A DNA stretch of 64,000 bases from Microbulbifer pacificus (GCF_033723955.1 NZ_CP137555.1:3588001-3652000), one strand, 5' to 3'; shown: positions 1 to 9,393, numbered from the stretch's first letter. Numbers and translations: made by a program. Notes: a model not told the origin generated them from the sequence alone.

Positions 1-849
1 CCACACGAATTTACCGAGTCCCGGGTTCTGTGCCAGCATCTCGGCCGCGATCAGTACCATCCAGGCGACGCCGAGGGACAGGCGCATACCGGTAAAAATC
101 ATCGGTACCGACGCGGGCAACACGATTTTTTGTACATGGCGCAGGGCCGGCAGGCGCAACACTTTGCTCACGTTCACCAGATCCTGATCGATACCGGCAA
201 CGCCTACCGCAGTGTTGATTACCATCGGCCACAGACAGCAGAGCGTCACCGTGATCATGGAGTTGAGGAACGACTTCGCCACCAGCGGATCGGGACTGGT
301 GTAAAGGGCTGATACCACCATCGTCACCAGCGGCAGCCAGGCCAGCGGCGAGACCGGTTTGAAAATCTGCACGATCGGATTGACTGCACTGTTCAGGGTT
401 TTGCTGAGCCCGATGGCAATGCCCAATGGAATGGCAATCGCTGCCGCCAGCAGGAAGCCGCTCATCACCGTTACCAGGCTGGTGCCAATCTGGTCGACGA
501 ACGTTTCCTTGCCGGTGTAGGCGCGGATTTTCGGCTCGTAGCTGGGATCTGCCGCGAGCCGTTCTGCGTTACGCACTTCCTGACGCTGGTAAAAAGCGTG
601 TTCCTTTTCCCGCGAACGCTGGTGTTCACCATACAGCGCCTTGAACTGTTCCATTACCGCAGCGGGACCGGGAAATTTTCCCAGCGAAGTATCGATATTC
701 TGTGCAGTCACCGACCACAGCAGCAGGAAGCCGAGCATCCCCAGTAGTGGCAGTGCCACCAGACGTACGGCGCTACCGAGTAAATTGCTTTCCAGTTGCG
801 GCAATCGGAAGCCATAAAACTTGCCCGTATTCACTGTCGTGCTGTTCAT
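1..849 (-). CDS. nrtB: Nitrate ABC transporter permease NrtB (partial, C-terminus cut)
   Basis: Inner-membrane permease of a nitrate/nitrite ABC importer of the NrtABCD type. The 283 visible residues start at ATG 849 and run off the left edge, so the C-terminus is missing. Visible are an N-terminal hydrophobic helix (about residues 30-50), a hydrophilic periplasmic insert rich in charged residues (about 60-115), and a BPD_transp_1 domain with several membrane helices and the conserved cytoplasmic loop region near 'RLPALRHVQKIVLP'. The long N-terminal insert is usual for NrtB and separates it from SsuC/TauC permeases. It lies 36 bases behind the binding-protein gene nrtA on the same strand, so the two form one operon. 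The ATPase genes should follow beyond the window. Whether the substrate is nitrate, rather than bicarbonate or cyanate, rests on homology and on the nitrogen-type leader upstream. Confidence 0.9.
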   Translation of the reverse strand, partial: MNSTTVNTGKFYGFRLPQLESNLLGSAVRLVALPLLGMLGFLLLWSVTAQNIDTSLGKFPGPAAVMEQFKALYGEHQRSREKEHAFYQRQEVRNAERLAADPSYEPKIRAYTGKETFVDQIGTSLVTVMSGFLLAAAIAIPLGIAIGLSKTLNSAVNPIVQIFKPVSPLAWLPLVTMVVSALYTSPDPLVAKSFLNSMITVTLCCLWPMVINTAVGVAGIDQDLVNVSKVLRLPALRHVQKIVLPASVPMIFTGMRLSLGVAWMVLIAAEMLAQNPGLGKFVW

Positions 850-885
850 ACCTGCTACCTCGGGGTTCGTGTTGGTAAATTCCGG

Positions 886-2268
886 TTAAAGTTTCTGGCC
901 GGACTTAAGGCCGATAGTAAACTTGTCGATGTACTCGTTGGGTTTGTGGCCGTTGTAGACGATGCCGTCGATAAAATGCGTCTGCGGATCGCGGAAGCCG
1001 TCTTCGTTGGCGAAGTCTGGGAACTGGTCTGCGCGAGCCAGCTTGTCGGCGACCAGAGATTGGGCCGCGGCCTGGTAGATATCCGGGCGGTACACTTTCG
1101 CGGCCAGTTCCTTGTACCAAGCATCAGATTTGTCGTCGGGAATCTGGCCCCAGCGGCGCATCTGCGTCAGGTACCAGATGGCGTCGGAGTAGTAGGGGTA
1201 GGTGGCGTTGTAGCGGAAGAACACGTTGAAATCCGGCACTTCGCGCTTGTCGCCTTTTTCGTACTCGAAGGTGCCGGTCATGCTGTTGGCGATCACATCG
1301 TAGTCCGCGCCCACATAGTTGGAACGGGACAGGATCTTCACCGCTTCCGGTCGGTTTTTATTGTTGTTTTCATCCAGCCACATGGCGGCGCGGATCAGCG
1401 CGCGGGTGATGCGCACCGTGGTGTTCGGATACTTCTCCGCGAACTCGCGGGTGATGCCGAACACTTTTTCCGGGTTGTCTTTCCAGATCTCATAGTCGGT
1501 TACCACCGGCACGCCAATATTCTTGAACACCGCCTGCTGGTTCCATGGTTCGCCCACGCAATAGCCGTAAATGGTGCCGGCCTCCAGGGTTGCGGGCATT
1601 TGCGGCGGTGGGGTGACGGAAAGCAGCGCGTCGGCATCGATCTGGCCGGAGATGTCACCCTTGTGTGGTGCGTAAAATCCCGGGTGGATGCCGCCGGCAG
1701 CGAGCCAGTAGCGCAGTTCGTAATTGTGGGTGGATACCGGGAATACCATACCCATATTGAACGGTTTGCCGTCGGCCTTGTATTTTTCCACCACCGGCTT
1801 GAGGGCATCGGCCTTGATCGGGTGTACCGGTTTGCCGTCCGCCTGCGTGGGGATATTTGGTTTCATCTGCTCCCAGATGGCGTTGGAAACGGTGATCCCG
1901 TTGCCATTCAGGTCCATGGAAAACGGAGTGATGATGTCGGCTTTGGTGCCGAAACCCATGGTGGCGGCGATGGGTTGGCCCGCCAGCATGTGTGCGCCAT
2001 CGAGGCGGCCGTCGATTACGCCGTCCAGCAATACTTTCCAGTTGGCCTGGGCTTCGATGGTGACGTAAAGTCCCTCGTCTTCAAAAAAACCCTTTTCGTA
2101 GGCGATGGCGATAGGCGCCATATCCGTGAGTTTGATAAAGCCGAAGGTGAGTTCCTCTTTTTCCGGATAGCCAAGTTCTGCGGCATAGGCTGACGTCATG
2201 CCGGCGCCGAGTCCCGCAGCCAGTGCCAGCATTGCGGCCAGTTTTTTGAAGGGCGTTTTCCAGTACAT
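886..2268 (-). CDS. nrtA: Nitrate-binding periplasmic protein NrtA
   Basis: Solute-binding component (460 aa) of the nitrate importer, of the CmpA/NrtA family. It has a Sec signal peptide with a positive start, a hydrophobic core and an AYA-A cleavage site near residue 29. The mature part begins with the family pattern '[19 protein letters not shown]' and keeps the conserved '[16 protein letters not shown]' region that shapes the anion pocket. It is free periplasmic, not a lipoprotein and not Tat-exported. The gene begins at ATG 2268 and is first in the operon before nrtB. Its 240-base leader holds a sigma-54-like promoter, hairpins and a strong intrinsic terminator, so expression is probably gated by nitrogen status and by antitermination. 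Close relatives bind bicarbonate (CmpA); the nitrogen-type promoter makes nitrate or nitrite more likely. Confidence 0.92.
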   Translation of the reverse strand: MYWKTPFKKLAAMLALAAGLGAGMTSAYAAELGYPEKEELTFGFIKLTDMAPIAIAYEKGFFEDEGLYVTIEAQANWKVLLDGVIDGRLDGAHMLAGQPIAATMGFGTKADIITPFSMDLNGNGITVSNAIWEQMKPNIPTQADGKPVHPIKADALKPVVEKYKADGKPFNMGMVFPVSTHNYELRYWLAAGGIHPGFYAPHKGDISGQIDADALLSVTPPPQMPATLEAGTIYGYCVGEPWNQQAVFKNIGVPVVTDYEIWKDNPEKVFGITREFAEKYPNTTVRITRALIRAAMWLDENNNKNRPEAVKILSRSNYVGADYDVIANSMTGTFEYEKGDKREVPDFNVFFRYNATYPYYSDAIWYLTQMRRWGQIPDDKSDAWYKELAAKVYRPDIYQAAAQSLVADKLARADQFPDFANEDGFRDPQTHFIDGIVYNGHKPNEYIDKFTIGLKSGQKL

Positions 2269-2325
2269 GGGTGTCGTGCTCCTGCTCTCAAAGTGATTCA
2301 GAATTGGTCTTCGAAAATTTTGCGC

Positions 2326-2376
2326 AAAAAAAAGCGCTCACCGATTCCCTGCAAACGGGGCAGGATCGGTGAGCGC
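2326..2376 (-). terminator. Leader attenuator upstream of nrtA
   Basis: On the minus strand a 12-bp perfect stem (GCGCTCACCGAT at 2365-2376 with its complement at 2334-2345) encloses a smaller CCTGC/GCAGG stem and is followed at once by eight T. This is a textbook intrinsic terminator, but it lies inside the leader, 58 bases before the nrtA start codon. It is therefore an attenuator that must be bypassed for nrtA expression. Nitrate-assimilation operons of Klebsiella, Pseudomonas and Azotobacter are known to use ANTAR-domain proteins (NasR, NasT) to pass such a terminator. Confidence 0.88.
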
Positions 2377-2387
2377 CTCTGCTCAAG

Positions 2388-2443
2388 GGCAAACGCCTTG
2401 GCGTTGCCAGTCTGATTGTTATCCGGGCTTAAACTGCGCCCGG
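2388..2443 (-). promoter_or_regulatory. Two leader hairpins upstream of the nrtA attenuator
   Basis: Between promoter and attenuator the minus strand can form two short hairpins: CCGGGC/GCCCGG with a 9-base loop (2423-2443) and GGCAA-CGCC/GGCG-TTTGCC with a short loop (2388-2408). A further 6-bp hairpin (TGCGGA/TCCGCA) sits at 2488-2507. The arrangement of tandem hairpins before a terminator resembles ANTAR-protein target RNAs, but the loops are not clean hexanucleotide loops with the usual A and G positions. Binding by a NasR/NasT-like protein is therefore only a suggestion. No such regulator gene lies in this window. Confidence 0.45.
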
Positions 2444-2520
2444 TAGGTCAACGGAAATGAGTGGCCACAGTTGCCGGGTCATTTCGGTGCGGATAAGAGT
2501 TTCCGCATTTATCTGTCGCT

Positions 2521-2537
2521 TTGCAGACTCTGTGCCA
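2521..2537 (-). promoter_or_regulatory. Sigma-54 (-24/-12) promoter for nrtA
   Basis: The minus strand reads TGGCACAGAGTCTGCAA, with GG and GC separated by exactly 10 bases as required for RpoN promoters. The -24 element TGGCAC is perfect; the -12 element is CTGC instead of TTGC. Transcription would begin near 2510, giving a leader of about 240 bases. This fits nitrogen-limited activation by NtrC, whose binding sites were not confidently identified. Confidence 0.6.
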
Positions 2538-2854
2538 ATTTTTCACAGCTGGATCATGATTGGCGCCCCAATGAATTCTGCAGGACGTTGTGGCTGTGTC
2601 GCGAGAATAGTGGTGGGAATGCGGCAACTTGTTGAATTTTCGACAGGTTTTTTTCGCTGGCTTTGCTGTGCTTGCCCCAGCGGAGCTCCGTTTCAGTATT
2701 TTTCGGAGGCTTTGGTGCGGTGGGATTTCGCGACAGGCTGGTTTATACAGCTGCGCTTACTGTCGCGGTTACTGCATCCATTTCGGTGCGTTAGCGAGAA
2801 CGGAATGGTGCATGCGCTGTAAATAAGCACGGCCGGATGGCGTCAGGTAAAAAC
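2538..2854. other. Non-coding stretch upstream of the nrt promoter
   Basis: This region lies between the nrtA promoter and the fadL terminator. An open frame of about 120 codons crosses it on the plus strand, but it overlaps the nrt leader, lacks a convincing ribosome-binding site and its cysteine/arginine-rich translation resembles no family I know. GGTGC half-sites occur here and could belong to NtrC sites, but no well-spaced pair was found. Nothing else is supported. Confidence 0.4.
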
Positions 2855-2889
2855 AAAAAAAGGGCCGGGCGCTGGCGCCCGGCCCTTTT
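2855..2889. terminator. Bidirectional terminator after fadL
   Basis: An 11-bp GC-only stem (GGGCCGGGCGC, 2862-2872, with its complement at 2875-2885) is flanked by an A run on the left and TTTT on the right. For the minus strand the U run is 7 long. It closes the fadL-like gene. Confidence 0.88.
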
Positions 2890-2919
2890 AATCGGGTGAG
2901 TCAGTGATCTACAGCGTGA

Positions 2920-4398
2920 TCAGAAACTGTAGTTCAGGGATGCACCCACCAGCCAAGCCTCGAGGTTGGTGGTGCCACCATTGAAGTAGGTACCAAGTCC
3001 AGCGGTGGGTGTCAGCGGCAGTGCCTGGAACTCCTGAATCGGCTCGTCGTCACCCCACAGGTATGCCAGACCGGCGTCAATGCTCAACTGGTTGTTGAAC
3101 TTGAAGGTGCCGCCAAAGGTCACCCACTGACGGTCTGCATCCGGGATGGACAGGGTGCGCCAGGTAACCGGCAGGCCAAGTCCGCCTCCCAGGCCATATG
3201 CTGCTGATTCTTCGATGCCGTCGTGGTTCAGGCCATCGCGCGCCGCGCCTTCGTCATAGGCGTAACCGACACGCCAGGTGACTTCATCACAGGGGTAGTA
3301 CTCCAGGCCCAAGCTGTAGCGCCAGCCGCTCTGGAAGTTCTCTTCCTTGATGTGCAGCGGGTTGTAGTCCGGAATCGGAACGCCGTCGATGCGCTGGTTC
3401 GGGAAGTAGGCCTCCAGGCGCTCGAAGTCATTCCAGTCGGTCCACAGGGCGCCAAAGGCAATGCCCCAGTGCTCATCGAAGCGGTGATAGATACCCAGCT
3501 CTGCGATATCCGGCAGATCCAGGGTCAGGTTGGCCCGCTCGTTGTGGAAAGTGCCAATGACATTGCCGGCATTGTCGTATGCGCGAAGCAGATCGGAATC
3601 CACATCTGCCTCAATTTCCGGGTCAAATTCGGACTGGTAGGAAAGGGCAATACGAGTGCGGCCGTCGACACTGCGCCACAGCGCACCAATGCTCCAGCCG
3701 TAATCCCAGTCGTCGCCATCGGCATCAAGAAGTTTCGCGTTGGATACGGAAGTGCCCAGCAGCTGTTGTGCGATAGGATCGAGCACAAAATTATTCGGCA
3801 CTTTGCTCTTCAGTGTCGCGTCCGCATACAGGAAGTTGACGGATACTCCGATGCTGAATTGATTGTTGTAATCAAATGCCACAGACGGGGCGATATCCAC
3901 GCTCAGCAGCTCGGTTTTGTCGGCAATATGGGTAACCGGCCAATCGGAGTCGAAATCGGTTTCGAGGCCGTAGTCGGTATTGATCGCCAGACCGAATGAC
4001 CAGCAGTCATTGAATGGAACTGCCAGATAGGCATTGGGAACAGCAGCGCTGGTTGCGTAGTCATTCGCCTCTGCAAATACCGAGGCCGCGAGTGTCGGAC
4101 CGGCTGGGGTCAGCAGGTAGTAGTCGGTCGTGCCTGCGGCATCAATTTCCGGGTTTACATAAGTTACACCGACGGAAAACGCCATTTCGTTGAACAGTGC
4201 GGAGCCTGCCGGGTTGCGGGCGAGAATGGCTGCGTTGTCGCCAATGGCGTTTTCAGCCGCGAAAGCACGGCCGAGACCGGAGCTGCTGGATTCCTGAAGT
4301 CCAAAGCCTGCAGCCATGGCGCCGCTGGAAAAAATGCCACTGGATGCGGAACAGATTGCCGCAGCCAGCGCGGCTCTACGCAGAATTTTGATAGTCAT
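2920..4398 (-). CDS. FadL/OmpP1-family outer-membrane hydrocarbon transporter
   Basis: Outer-membrane beta-barrel (492 aa) for uptake of long-chain fatty acids or other hydrophobic compounds. The start is ATG 4398: from there the protein has a clean Sec signal peptide ending GAMAAG. An in-frame start further upstream would place 33 unlikely residues before it. The mature N-terminus 'GFGLQESSSSGLGRAFAAE' is the FadL hatch sequence, followed by 'NPAGSALF', the family's NPA signature. The protein ends in an aromatic residue (NYSF), as expected for BAM-dependent barrels. It stands alone between two terminators, so it is probably a single-gene transcript. FadL homologues in marine bacteria also carry alkanes and aromatics, so the substrate is open. 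Confidence 0.9.
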   Translation of the reverse strand: MTIKILRRAALAAAICSASSGIFSSGAMAAGFGLQESSSSGLGRAFAAENAIGDNAAILARNPAGSALFNEMAFSVGVTYVNPEIDAAGTTDYYLLTPAGPTLAASVFAEANDYATSAAVPNAYLAVPFNDCWSFGLAINTDYGLETDFDSDWPVTHIADKTELLSVDIAPSVAFDYNNQFSIGVSVNFLYADATLKSKVPNNFVLDPIAQQLLGTSVSNAKLLDADGDDWDYGWSIGALWRSVDGRTRIALSYQSEFDPEIEADVDSDLLRAYDNAGNVIGTFHNERANLTLDLPDIAELGIYHRFDEHWGIAFGALWTDWNDFERLEAYFPNQRIDGVPIPDYNPLHIKEENFQSGWRYSLGLEYYPCDEVTWRVGYAYDEGAARDGLNHDGIEESAAYGLGGGLGLPVTWRTLSIPDADRQWVTFGGTFKFNNQLSIDAGLAYLWGDDEPIQEFQALPLTPTAGLGTYFNGGTTNLEAWLVGASLNYSF

Positions 4399-4575
4399 GA
4401 GGTCCCACTCTATTGCTGAAATTAGTGCCGACGGGAGAAAAAATGCCCTGGTCTGGCAGAGAAGCATTTCCAGAAATGGTTTTACTGAAGCAAACAAATT
4501 CCCAGTTGTTTGATTCTAGCAGTGCGATTTTTACTCACGTGGAGAATGCGGCGACTTTATAGTGGCCCTAAGCGG

Positions 4576-4603
4576 AAAAATCTACGCCTTGGCGTAGATT
4601 TTT
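4576..4603. terminator. Terminator after the purM-purN-DUF3108 operon
   Basis: Stem AAAAATCTACGCC (4576-4588) and its complement (4591-4603) around a two-base centre, with A/T runs on both flanks, so it can work in both directions. It lies between the DUF3108 gene and fadL and separates the two minus-strand units. Confidence 0.82.
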
Positions 4604-4629
4604 GTAGAGATGTGAAAAATTTTTTCGGA

Positions 4630-5427
4630 TTATTTTTTTGCGCTGACTTCTTTACCGTCGATGGATAATTTTGTCAGGGTGATTTGGTAGCTTTTGCCAT
4701 TATCTTCCTGCTGCATAAGCTTCACCAAGGCGTAATTCCACTCCGGTGCAAACCAGATATTGGTGACGCGTTCTGCATCCTCGCCACGCACACGTTGCAC
4801 CTTGATGGTTTCGATCAACCCCATTGGCGTTTTTAGTTTTTCACTGCCGGTAATTTCAAATTCGTATTCGCGAATTTTCTTGCCGTCCGCTACCTGGTAT
4901 TTCAGTGGTGATTTGCCATTGGCGACATCGATGGCCAACTGCAGCTGGTAGCTGATCTTGTCCTGAATATTTCCCGGTGCGTTGTCGATACTGAGGGATT
5001 TGTCGTACACATTGATCACGCGGGTGGCGTTGTCTTCAAAACTGAGTGCGGTGTGGCGATCTTTGCCGAGGCCGGATTTCTGGTAATCGTAATGTTGCGG
5101 AACAAGCCGCAACCCCTGTTGGGCGAAGCGGGAATACTCCTCGATTTTGGCAAACATGGAGTGGGCGGAAAAATCCAGGCGCCAGCTGCTGGGGCCGCCA
5201 TTGAGCTTGCGCTCGGCAGTGACGCCGAAGCCGCTGAACTCTGCCCTGTACGTGGCAGTGAAGGGAATAAGTACTTGGGGGGGAGGGGTGGCGCTGGTGC
5301 CTTGCTGGGCGAAACCGGGAGCGCTGGGTATCAGCGCAAAAACAAGCGCAATAACAATTGCTGAAAAAGCGTTGAATGCTGCGTAACGAGACAAGATTCC
5401 ACCTCCGGCCTGTAATTCTATTTCCAT
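4630..5427 (-). CDS. DUF3108 domain periplasmic protein
   Basis: Exported protein of 265 aa. The start is ATG 5427: a hydrophobic signal peptide follows (roughly residues 14-40, ending PGFA). Earlier in-frame starts lie inside purN and add an unrelated arginine-rich leader. The mature part from 'LIPFTATYRAEFSGFGVTAERKL' to 'ITLTKLSIDGKEVSAKK' matches DUF3108, a beta-rich fold related to outer-membrane lipid carrier proteins (LolA/LolB-like), whose function is unknown. It is third in the purM-purN operon, 28 bases after purN, an association I recall from other gammaproteobacteria. A role in purine synthesis is not implied; co-transcription may only set its level. Confidence 0.8.
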   Translation of the reverse strand: MEIELQAGGGILSRYAAFNAFSAIVIALVFALIPSAPGFAQQGTSATPPPQVLIPFTATYRAEFSGFGVTAERKLNGGPSSWRLDFSAHSMFAKIEEYSRFAQQGLRLVPQHYDYQKSGLGKDRHTALSFEDNATRVINVYDKSLSIDNAPGNIQDKISYQLQLAIDVANGKSPLKYQVADGKKIREYEFEITGSEKLKTPMGLIETIKVQRVRGEDAERVTNIWFAPEWNYALVKLMQQEDNGKSYQITLTKLSIDGKEVSAKK

Positions 5428-5455
5428 AGTCCAGGCCGGAAGTGTAACCGGCCTG

Positions 5456-6133
5456 TCAGTCGAGACGCTTGCCGCTGCGGGGCAACAATTCCCCATCCAG
5501 CTCAACGCGGTCGCCGACCATTTTGAGCCGCCCCTGGGCAAACCAGCTGGCGGCCAGCGGATAGATCCGATGTTCCTGCACCAGTACCCGATGTGCAAGT
5601 GCCTCGGCGGTATCGCCAGACTCAATGGGTACCGCCGCCTGCACGATAGGCGGGCCGCCATCCAGTTCTTCGGTAACGAAGTGTACCGTGGCGCCATGTT
5701 CGCTGTCTCCAGCATCCAGAGCGCGTTGGTGGGTGTGCAGGCCCTGGTACTTGGGCAGCAAAGACGGGTGAATGTTCAACAGGCGTCCGCTGTAGTGGCG
5801 CACAAAGCCCGGAGTGAGGATGCGCATAAAGCCCGCCAGGATCACCAGATCCGGGCGGTAGGCATCAATCACCTCAATCATGGCCTCATCGAAGCTTTCG
5901 CGGTCGGAGAAGTCCCGATGGCTCAGGACTTCGGTGGTGATACCGGCATTCTTGGCCCGGGTCAGGCCGTAGGCATCTGCCTTGTTGCTGATCACCGCTT
6001 CCACGGTGTAGTCACAGGCGTCATCCGCCGCGGCATCGAGAAACGTCTGCAGGTTGCTGCCGCTGCCGGAGATCAGGACTACGGCGCGGCACTTGCCTGG
6101 CAGGTTGGCAGCGAGTTCGGTGGCTGTCGACAT
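5456..6133 (-). CDS. purN: Phosphoribosylglycinamide formyltransferase PurN
   Basis: Cytosolic enzyme (225 aa) that transfers the formyl group of 10-formyl-THF to GAR, the third step of purine synthesis. The N-terminal 'VLISGSGSNLQ' is the phosphate-binding turn. The catalytic triad known from E. coli PurN is present as N120, H122 (in 'LLNIHPSLLPKYQGLHTH') and D158 (in 'EELDGGP'). It follows purM by 6 bases and is certainly co-transcribed with it. A short N-terminal extension of about 12 residues precedes the Rossmann strand. Confidence 0.96.
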   Translation of the reverse strand: MSTATELAANLPGKCRAVVLISGSGSNLQTFLDAAADDACDYTVEAVISNKADAYGLTRAKNAGITTEVLSHRDFSDRESFDEAMIEVIDAYRPDLVILAGFMRILTPGFVRHYSGRLLNIHPSLLPKYQGLHTHQRALDAGDSEHGATVHFVTEELDGGPPIVQAAVPIESGDTAEALAHRVLVQEHRIYPLAASWFAQGRLKMVGDRVELDGELLPRSGKRLD

Positions 6134-6139
6134 GGAGGT

Positions 6140-7192
6140 TTAGAGTCCCGCCAGCTCGACGGCTTCACCGCTATTGCCGGCTTCGATGCTGCCGACGATA
6201 AAGGCCTCTTCACCCAGTTCTTGCAGTCGGGCCAGTGTCTTGTCCGCTTTGTCGGCGGGTACGCAGACCACCATGCCCACACCGCAGTTGAAGGTGCGGT
6301 ACATTTCGCGGCCTTCGATGTTGCCCGCTTCCTGCAGCCAGCGGAATACCGGCGGTAGCTCCCAGCTCTTGGTATCGATCACGGCGCGGGTGTTTTCTGG
6401 CAGCACGCGCGGCAGGTTCTCCAGCAGGCCGCCACCGGTGATGTGGCAGAGGGAGTTGACCTGCACTTCCTTGATCAGGGTCAGCAGGTTCTTCACGTAG
6501 ATGCGGGTGGGGGCCATCAGGGACTCGGCCAGGGTTTTACCTTCCAGGTCCTTCTGCAGGTCGGCACCACTGATCTCCAGCACCTTGCGGATCAGCGAGT
6601 AGCCATTGGAGTGGGGGCCGGAGGAGCGCAGGGCGATGAGCTTGTCGCCAACCTTTACCTTGCTGCCGTCGATGATGCCGGATTTTTCCACCACGCCCAC
6701 GCAGAAGCCGGCGAGGTCGTAGTCGTCGCCTTCATACATACCCGGCATTTCCGCGGTTTCACCGCCCACCAGGGCGCAGCCGGACAGTTCACAGCCTTTG
6801 CCGATGCCACCCACCACATCTGCGGCGATGTCGACGTTCAGCTTGCCGGTGGCATAGTAGTCGAGGAAAAACAGCGGCTCGGCGCCAGCTACCACCAGGT
6901 CATTGACGCACATGGCAACCAGGTCGATACCGATGGTGTCGTGGATGCCCAGGTCCATGGCCAGGCGCAGTTTGGTGCCCACGCCGTCGGTGCCGGAGAC
7001 CAGCACCGGCTCTTTATAGCCGCTCGGCAGCTGGCAGAGGGCGCCAAAGCCACCCAGTCCGCCCATCACCTCCGGGCGCGAGGTGCGCTTGGCAACATGC
7101 TTGATGCGCTCAACCAGAGCGTTACCCGCGTCGATATCAACGCCGGCATCTTTGTAGCTGAGGGAGGGAGAGTTGGGCTTGGAGTCGCTCAT
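6140..7192 (-). CDS. purM: Phosphoribosylformylglycinamidine cyclo-ligase PurM
   Basis: AIR synthetase (350 aa), fifth step of purine synthesis: ATP-dependent ring closure of FGAM to AIR. The N-terminal '[20 protein letters not shown]' and the ATP-binding 'GTDGVGTKL' with '[27 protein letters not shown]' are diagnostic, as is '[11 protein letters not shown]'. Length is normal for the family. First gene of purM-purN-DUF3108; divergent from the DUF2066 gene with 218 bases between the start codons. Confidence 0.97.
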   Translation of the reverse strand: MSDSKPNSPSLSYKDAGVDIDAGNALVERIKHVAKRTSRPEVMGGLGGFGALCQLPSGYKEPVLVSGTDGVGTKLRLAMDLGIHDTIGIDLVAMCVNDLVVAGAEPLFFLDYYATGKLNVDIAADVVGGIGKGCELSGCALVGGETAEMPGMYEGDDYDLAGFCVGVVEKSGIIDGSKVKVGDKLIALRSSGPHSNGYSLIRKVLEISGADLQKDLEGKTLAESLMAPTRIYVKNLLTLIKEVQVNSLCHITGGGLLENLPRVLPENTRAVIDTKSWELPPVFRWLQEAGNIEGREMYRTFNCGVGMVVCVPADKADKTLARLQELGEEAFIVGSIEAGNSGEAVELAGL

Positions 7193-7410
7193 GGTTCAAC
7201 CTGTAAGGGCCAGTTTCGAAGGGCGCGTATTCTAGTGGAAAAAGTACACATTGTGCGAACTGAAGGCTGGGAGAAATAGCCGACACTGATACAATAGCCG
7301 GTAATTGGCTGCCGGGAGGTGACTCCCAATCCGCAGGTCCGCCGTGAGCGGCCTCCTGCTGGCCGCGCAGTCACACGCAAAAACATAAGAGGTAAGGGGA
7401 CTGAGAACCG

Positions 7411-8508
7411 ATGCCATTAACGACGAATTTCCGTATGGTGCTCTGTTTCTCGCTGTTACTGGCGGCAATGATGCTGGCATTGCCGTCTTCGGCCAGAGTT
7501 TTGCCCGATTTATACGAGATAAGTGAAGCGGTTGCCAGCCGTGGAACCTCCGACCGCGCCGATGCCACGGTGCGCGGCCTCGGGCGGGTATTTGTGCGGG
7601 TGACCGGTGACCAGAATATTGTCAACGACCCGAAACTGGCGCCGGTGCTGGAGCAGGCACAGAAGTACGTGCAGAGCTATCGTTACGACAGTGACATCAA
7701 TCAGCTCTTCCTGAACCTGACCTTCGACCCCAAGGCGGTGAATGATCTGGTACATCAGCTTCAGTTGCCCCTGTGGCCCAACAACCGTCCCGGCACCCTG
7801 GTGTGGATGGCGGTGGATACGCTGCAGTCTGGCCGCGATACCCTGCGCCAGGAAGATTATCCGGAGCTGTTCGGCCTGCTCGACGGTATCGCCCAGGAGC
7901 GCGGTCTGCCGCTGGACTTCCCGGTCATGGATCTCAATGACCAGCGCAATATGCCGCTTGGCAGCCTGTGGGCGCAGGATGAGGCTGCTGCCCAGCAGGC
8001 GGGTGTGCGCTACCGCCCGGATGCCACGTTGATGGGACGTCTGCTGCAGACCTCCGCCCAGCGCTGGCAGGCCAACTGGCTGCTGATTCACGGTGGTCGC
8101 AGCTATGCCTTCGATGCAGAAGGCAGCTCGCTGGAAGAGGTCGCCCTGCGCGGTGTGAACGAGGCCGCCAACCGCATGGCCGAGCGCTATGCCGTGCGCG
8201 CCAGTGGTTCCGGTGTTGCCAGCGCGGTGCTGGTGGAAATCGCCGGAGTTCGCAGTTTTACGGATTACTCCGAGGCCACCAGTTATCTGCAGGGGCTGGC
8301 CCAGGTCAGCAGTGCCGATGTACTGGCGGTGAATGGCGATCGCCTGACCCTGTCTCTCACCACCAGCATTCCGCTGGAAAATCTGCGTGATGTGCTGTCC
8401 CTCAACCGCAACCTGCAACCGGCGGGTGAAGATGGACTGGTGGATCTCTCCGGTTACCGCGCCCCGATGGGTAGCGCGCAAAATCCGCTTCGCTACAGCT
8501 GGCACTGA
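7411..8508 (+). CDS. DUF2066 domain exported protein
   Basis: Protein of 365 aa with an N-terminal signal peptide (hydrophobic residues about 9-25, cleavage near SSA-R) and the DUF2066 region beginning 'LPDLYEISEAVASRGTSDRADATVRGLGRVFVRVTG'. Function unknown. In Pseudomonas and relatives the same gene sits between purM and hda, as here, so the order is conserved. An AGGGGA ribosome-binding site lies about 12 bases before ATG 7411. The stop is two bases before the GTG of hda, so the two are translationally close. Confidence 0.85.
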   Translation: MPLTTNFRMVLCFSLLLAAMMLALPSSARVLPDLYEISEAVASRGTSDRADATVRGLGRVFVRVTGDQNIVNDPKLAPVLEQAQKYVQSYRYDSDINQLFLNLTFDPKAVNDLVHQLQLPLWPNNRPGTLVWMAVDTLQSGRDTLRQEDYPELFGLLDGIAQERGLPLDFPVMDLNDQRNMPLGSLWAQDEAAAQQAGVRYRPDATLMGRLLQTSAQRWQANWLLIHGGRSYAFDAEGSSLEEVALRGVNEAANRMAERYAVRASGSGVASAVLVEIAGVRSFTDYSEATSYLQGLAQVSSADVLAVNGDRLTLSLTTSIPLENLRDVLSLNRNLQPAGEDGLVDLSGYRAPMGSAQNPLRYSWH

Positions 8509-8510
8509 TC

Positions 8511-9263
8511 GTGGGGGAGAGTAATCAATCCGGTGGCGTTCCACAGCAGCTCTCGCTGGGAGTCTCCCTGCGGGATGACGCCACTTTTGCCAATTTTTTC
8601 CAGTCCCGGGATGAAGGCGAAGGTCTGGAGGGGAGCAATCGCCAGATTGTCGGCCTGTTGCGGGCCTTCGCCAGTGGCGACAACGCCGAGCCGTGTATTT
8701 ATATCTGGGGGGAGTCTGGCAGTGGGGTAACCCATCTGTTGCAGGCGGTGTGCCAGGGTGCAGAGAGTGCCCGGCGCGGTTTTCAGTATCTGCCGCTGGC
8801 GGATCTGATCGACAGCGACCCGGAGGGGACCGTCGAGGGGCTCGAGTTCCTCGACCTGGTGTGTATTGACGATTTGCACCTGATCGAGAAGCGCCGCAAC
8901 TGGCAGACGACACTGTTCCACCTGTACAACCGGCTGCGCGATAGCGGCCGTCAGTTACTGATTGGTTCGCGCAAATCGCCCCGCGGTCTGAAGCTTGAAC
9001 TGGCGGACCTGCAGTCGCGACTGCAGTGGGCCCTGATTTTCCAGCTGCACCCGCTGAGTGACGACGACAAGCTGGCGGCACTGCGCCAGCGCAGCAAACT
9101 GCGTGGCTTTGACCTGCCGGAAGATGTGGCGCACTACATTCTCCATCGGGCCCCGCGGGACACCCGCGCGCTGTTCGCCTGCCTGGAGCAGCTTGACCGC
9201 GCCTCGCTGCAGGCGCAGCGCAAAATCACTATTCCCTTCGTCAAACAAGTTCTGAATATCTAG
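8511..9263 (+). CDS. hda: DnaA regulatory inactivator Hda
   Basis: AAA+ protein (250 aa) related to DnaA domain III. With the sliding clamp it promotes hydrolysis of DnaA-bound ATP and so prevents re-initiation. The clamp-binding motif QLSLGV is at the N-terminus. The P-loop is degenerate ('WGESGSGVTHLL', no lysine), as in E. coli Hda, and Walker B is 'VCIDDLHLI'. The GTG start at 8511 is two bases behind the DUF2066 stop, and its use is supported because the clamp motif follows closely. A terminator follows. Confidence 0.93.
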   Translation: MGESNQSGGVPQQLSLGVSLRDDATFANFFQSRDEGEGLEGSNRQIVGLLRAFASGDNAEPCIYIWGESGSGVTHLLQAVCQGAESARRGFQYLPLADLIDSDPEGTVEGLEFLDLVCIDDLHLIEKRRNWQTTLFHLYNRLRDSGRQLLIGSRKSPRGLKLELADLQSRLQWALIFQLHPLSDDDKLAALRQRSKLRGFDLPEDVAHYILHRAPRDTRALFACLEQLDRASLQAQRKITIPFVKQVLNI

Positions 9264-9283
9264 GTTCAGACTCGTCTTGTACC

Positions 9284-9310
9284 AGGCCGGCGCAACCGCC
9301 CGGCCTTTTT
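9284..9310 (+). terminator. Intrinsic terminator after hda
   Basis: Stem AGGCCGG (9284-9290) pairs with CCGGCCT (9300-9306) and runs into five T. Confidence 0.8.
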
Positions 9311-9393
9311 GGCATTTGCTTCTACACTGTATTCGTTAGCGTGAATTAATACGCCGGCTGCCCGCGGTCGTCGGTGTGTAGTGGAGGAGACTC

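Noticed and set aside
796..2193. Open frame of 465 codons antisense to nrtA and nrtB
   Set aside because: Overlaps two certain genes and lacks start signals.
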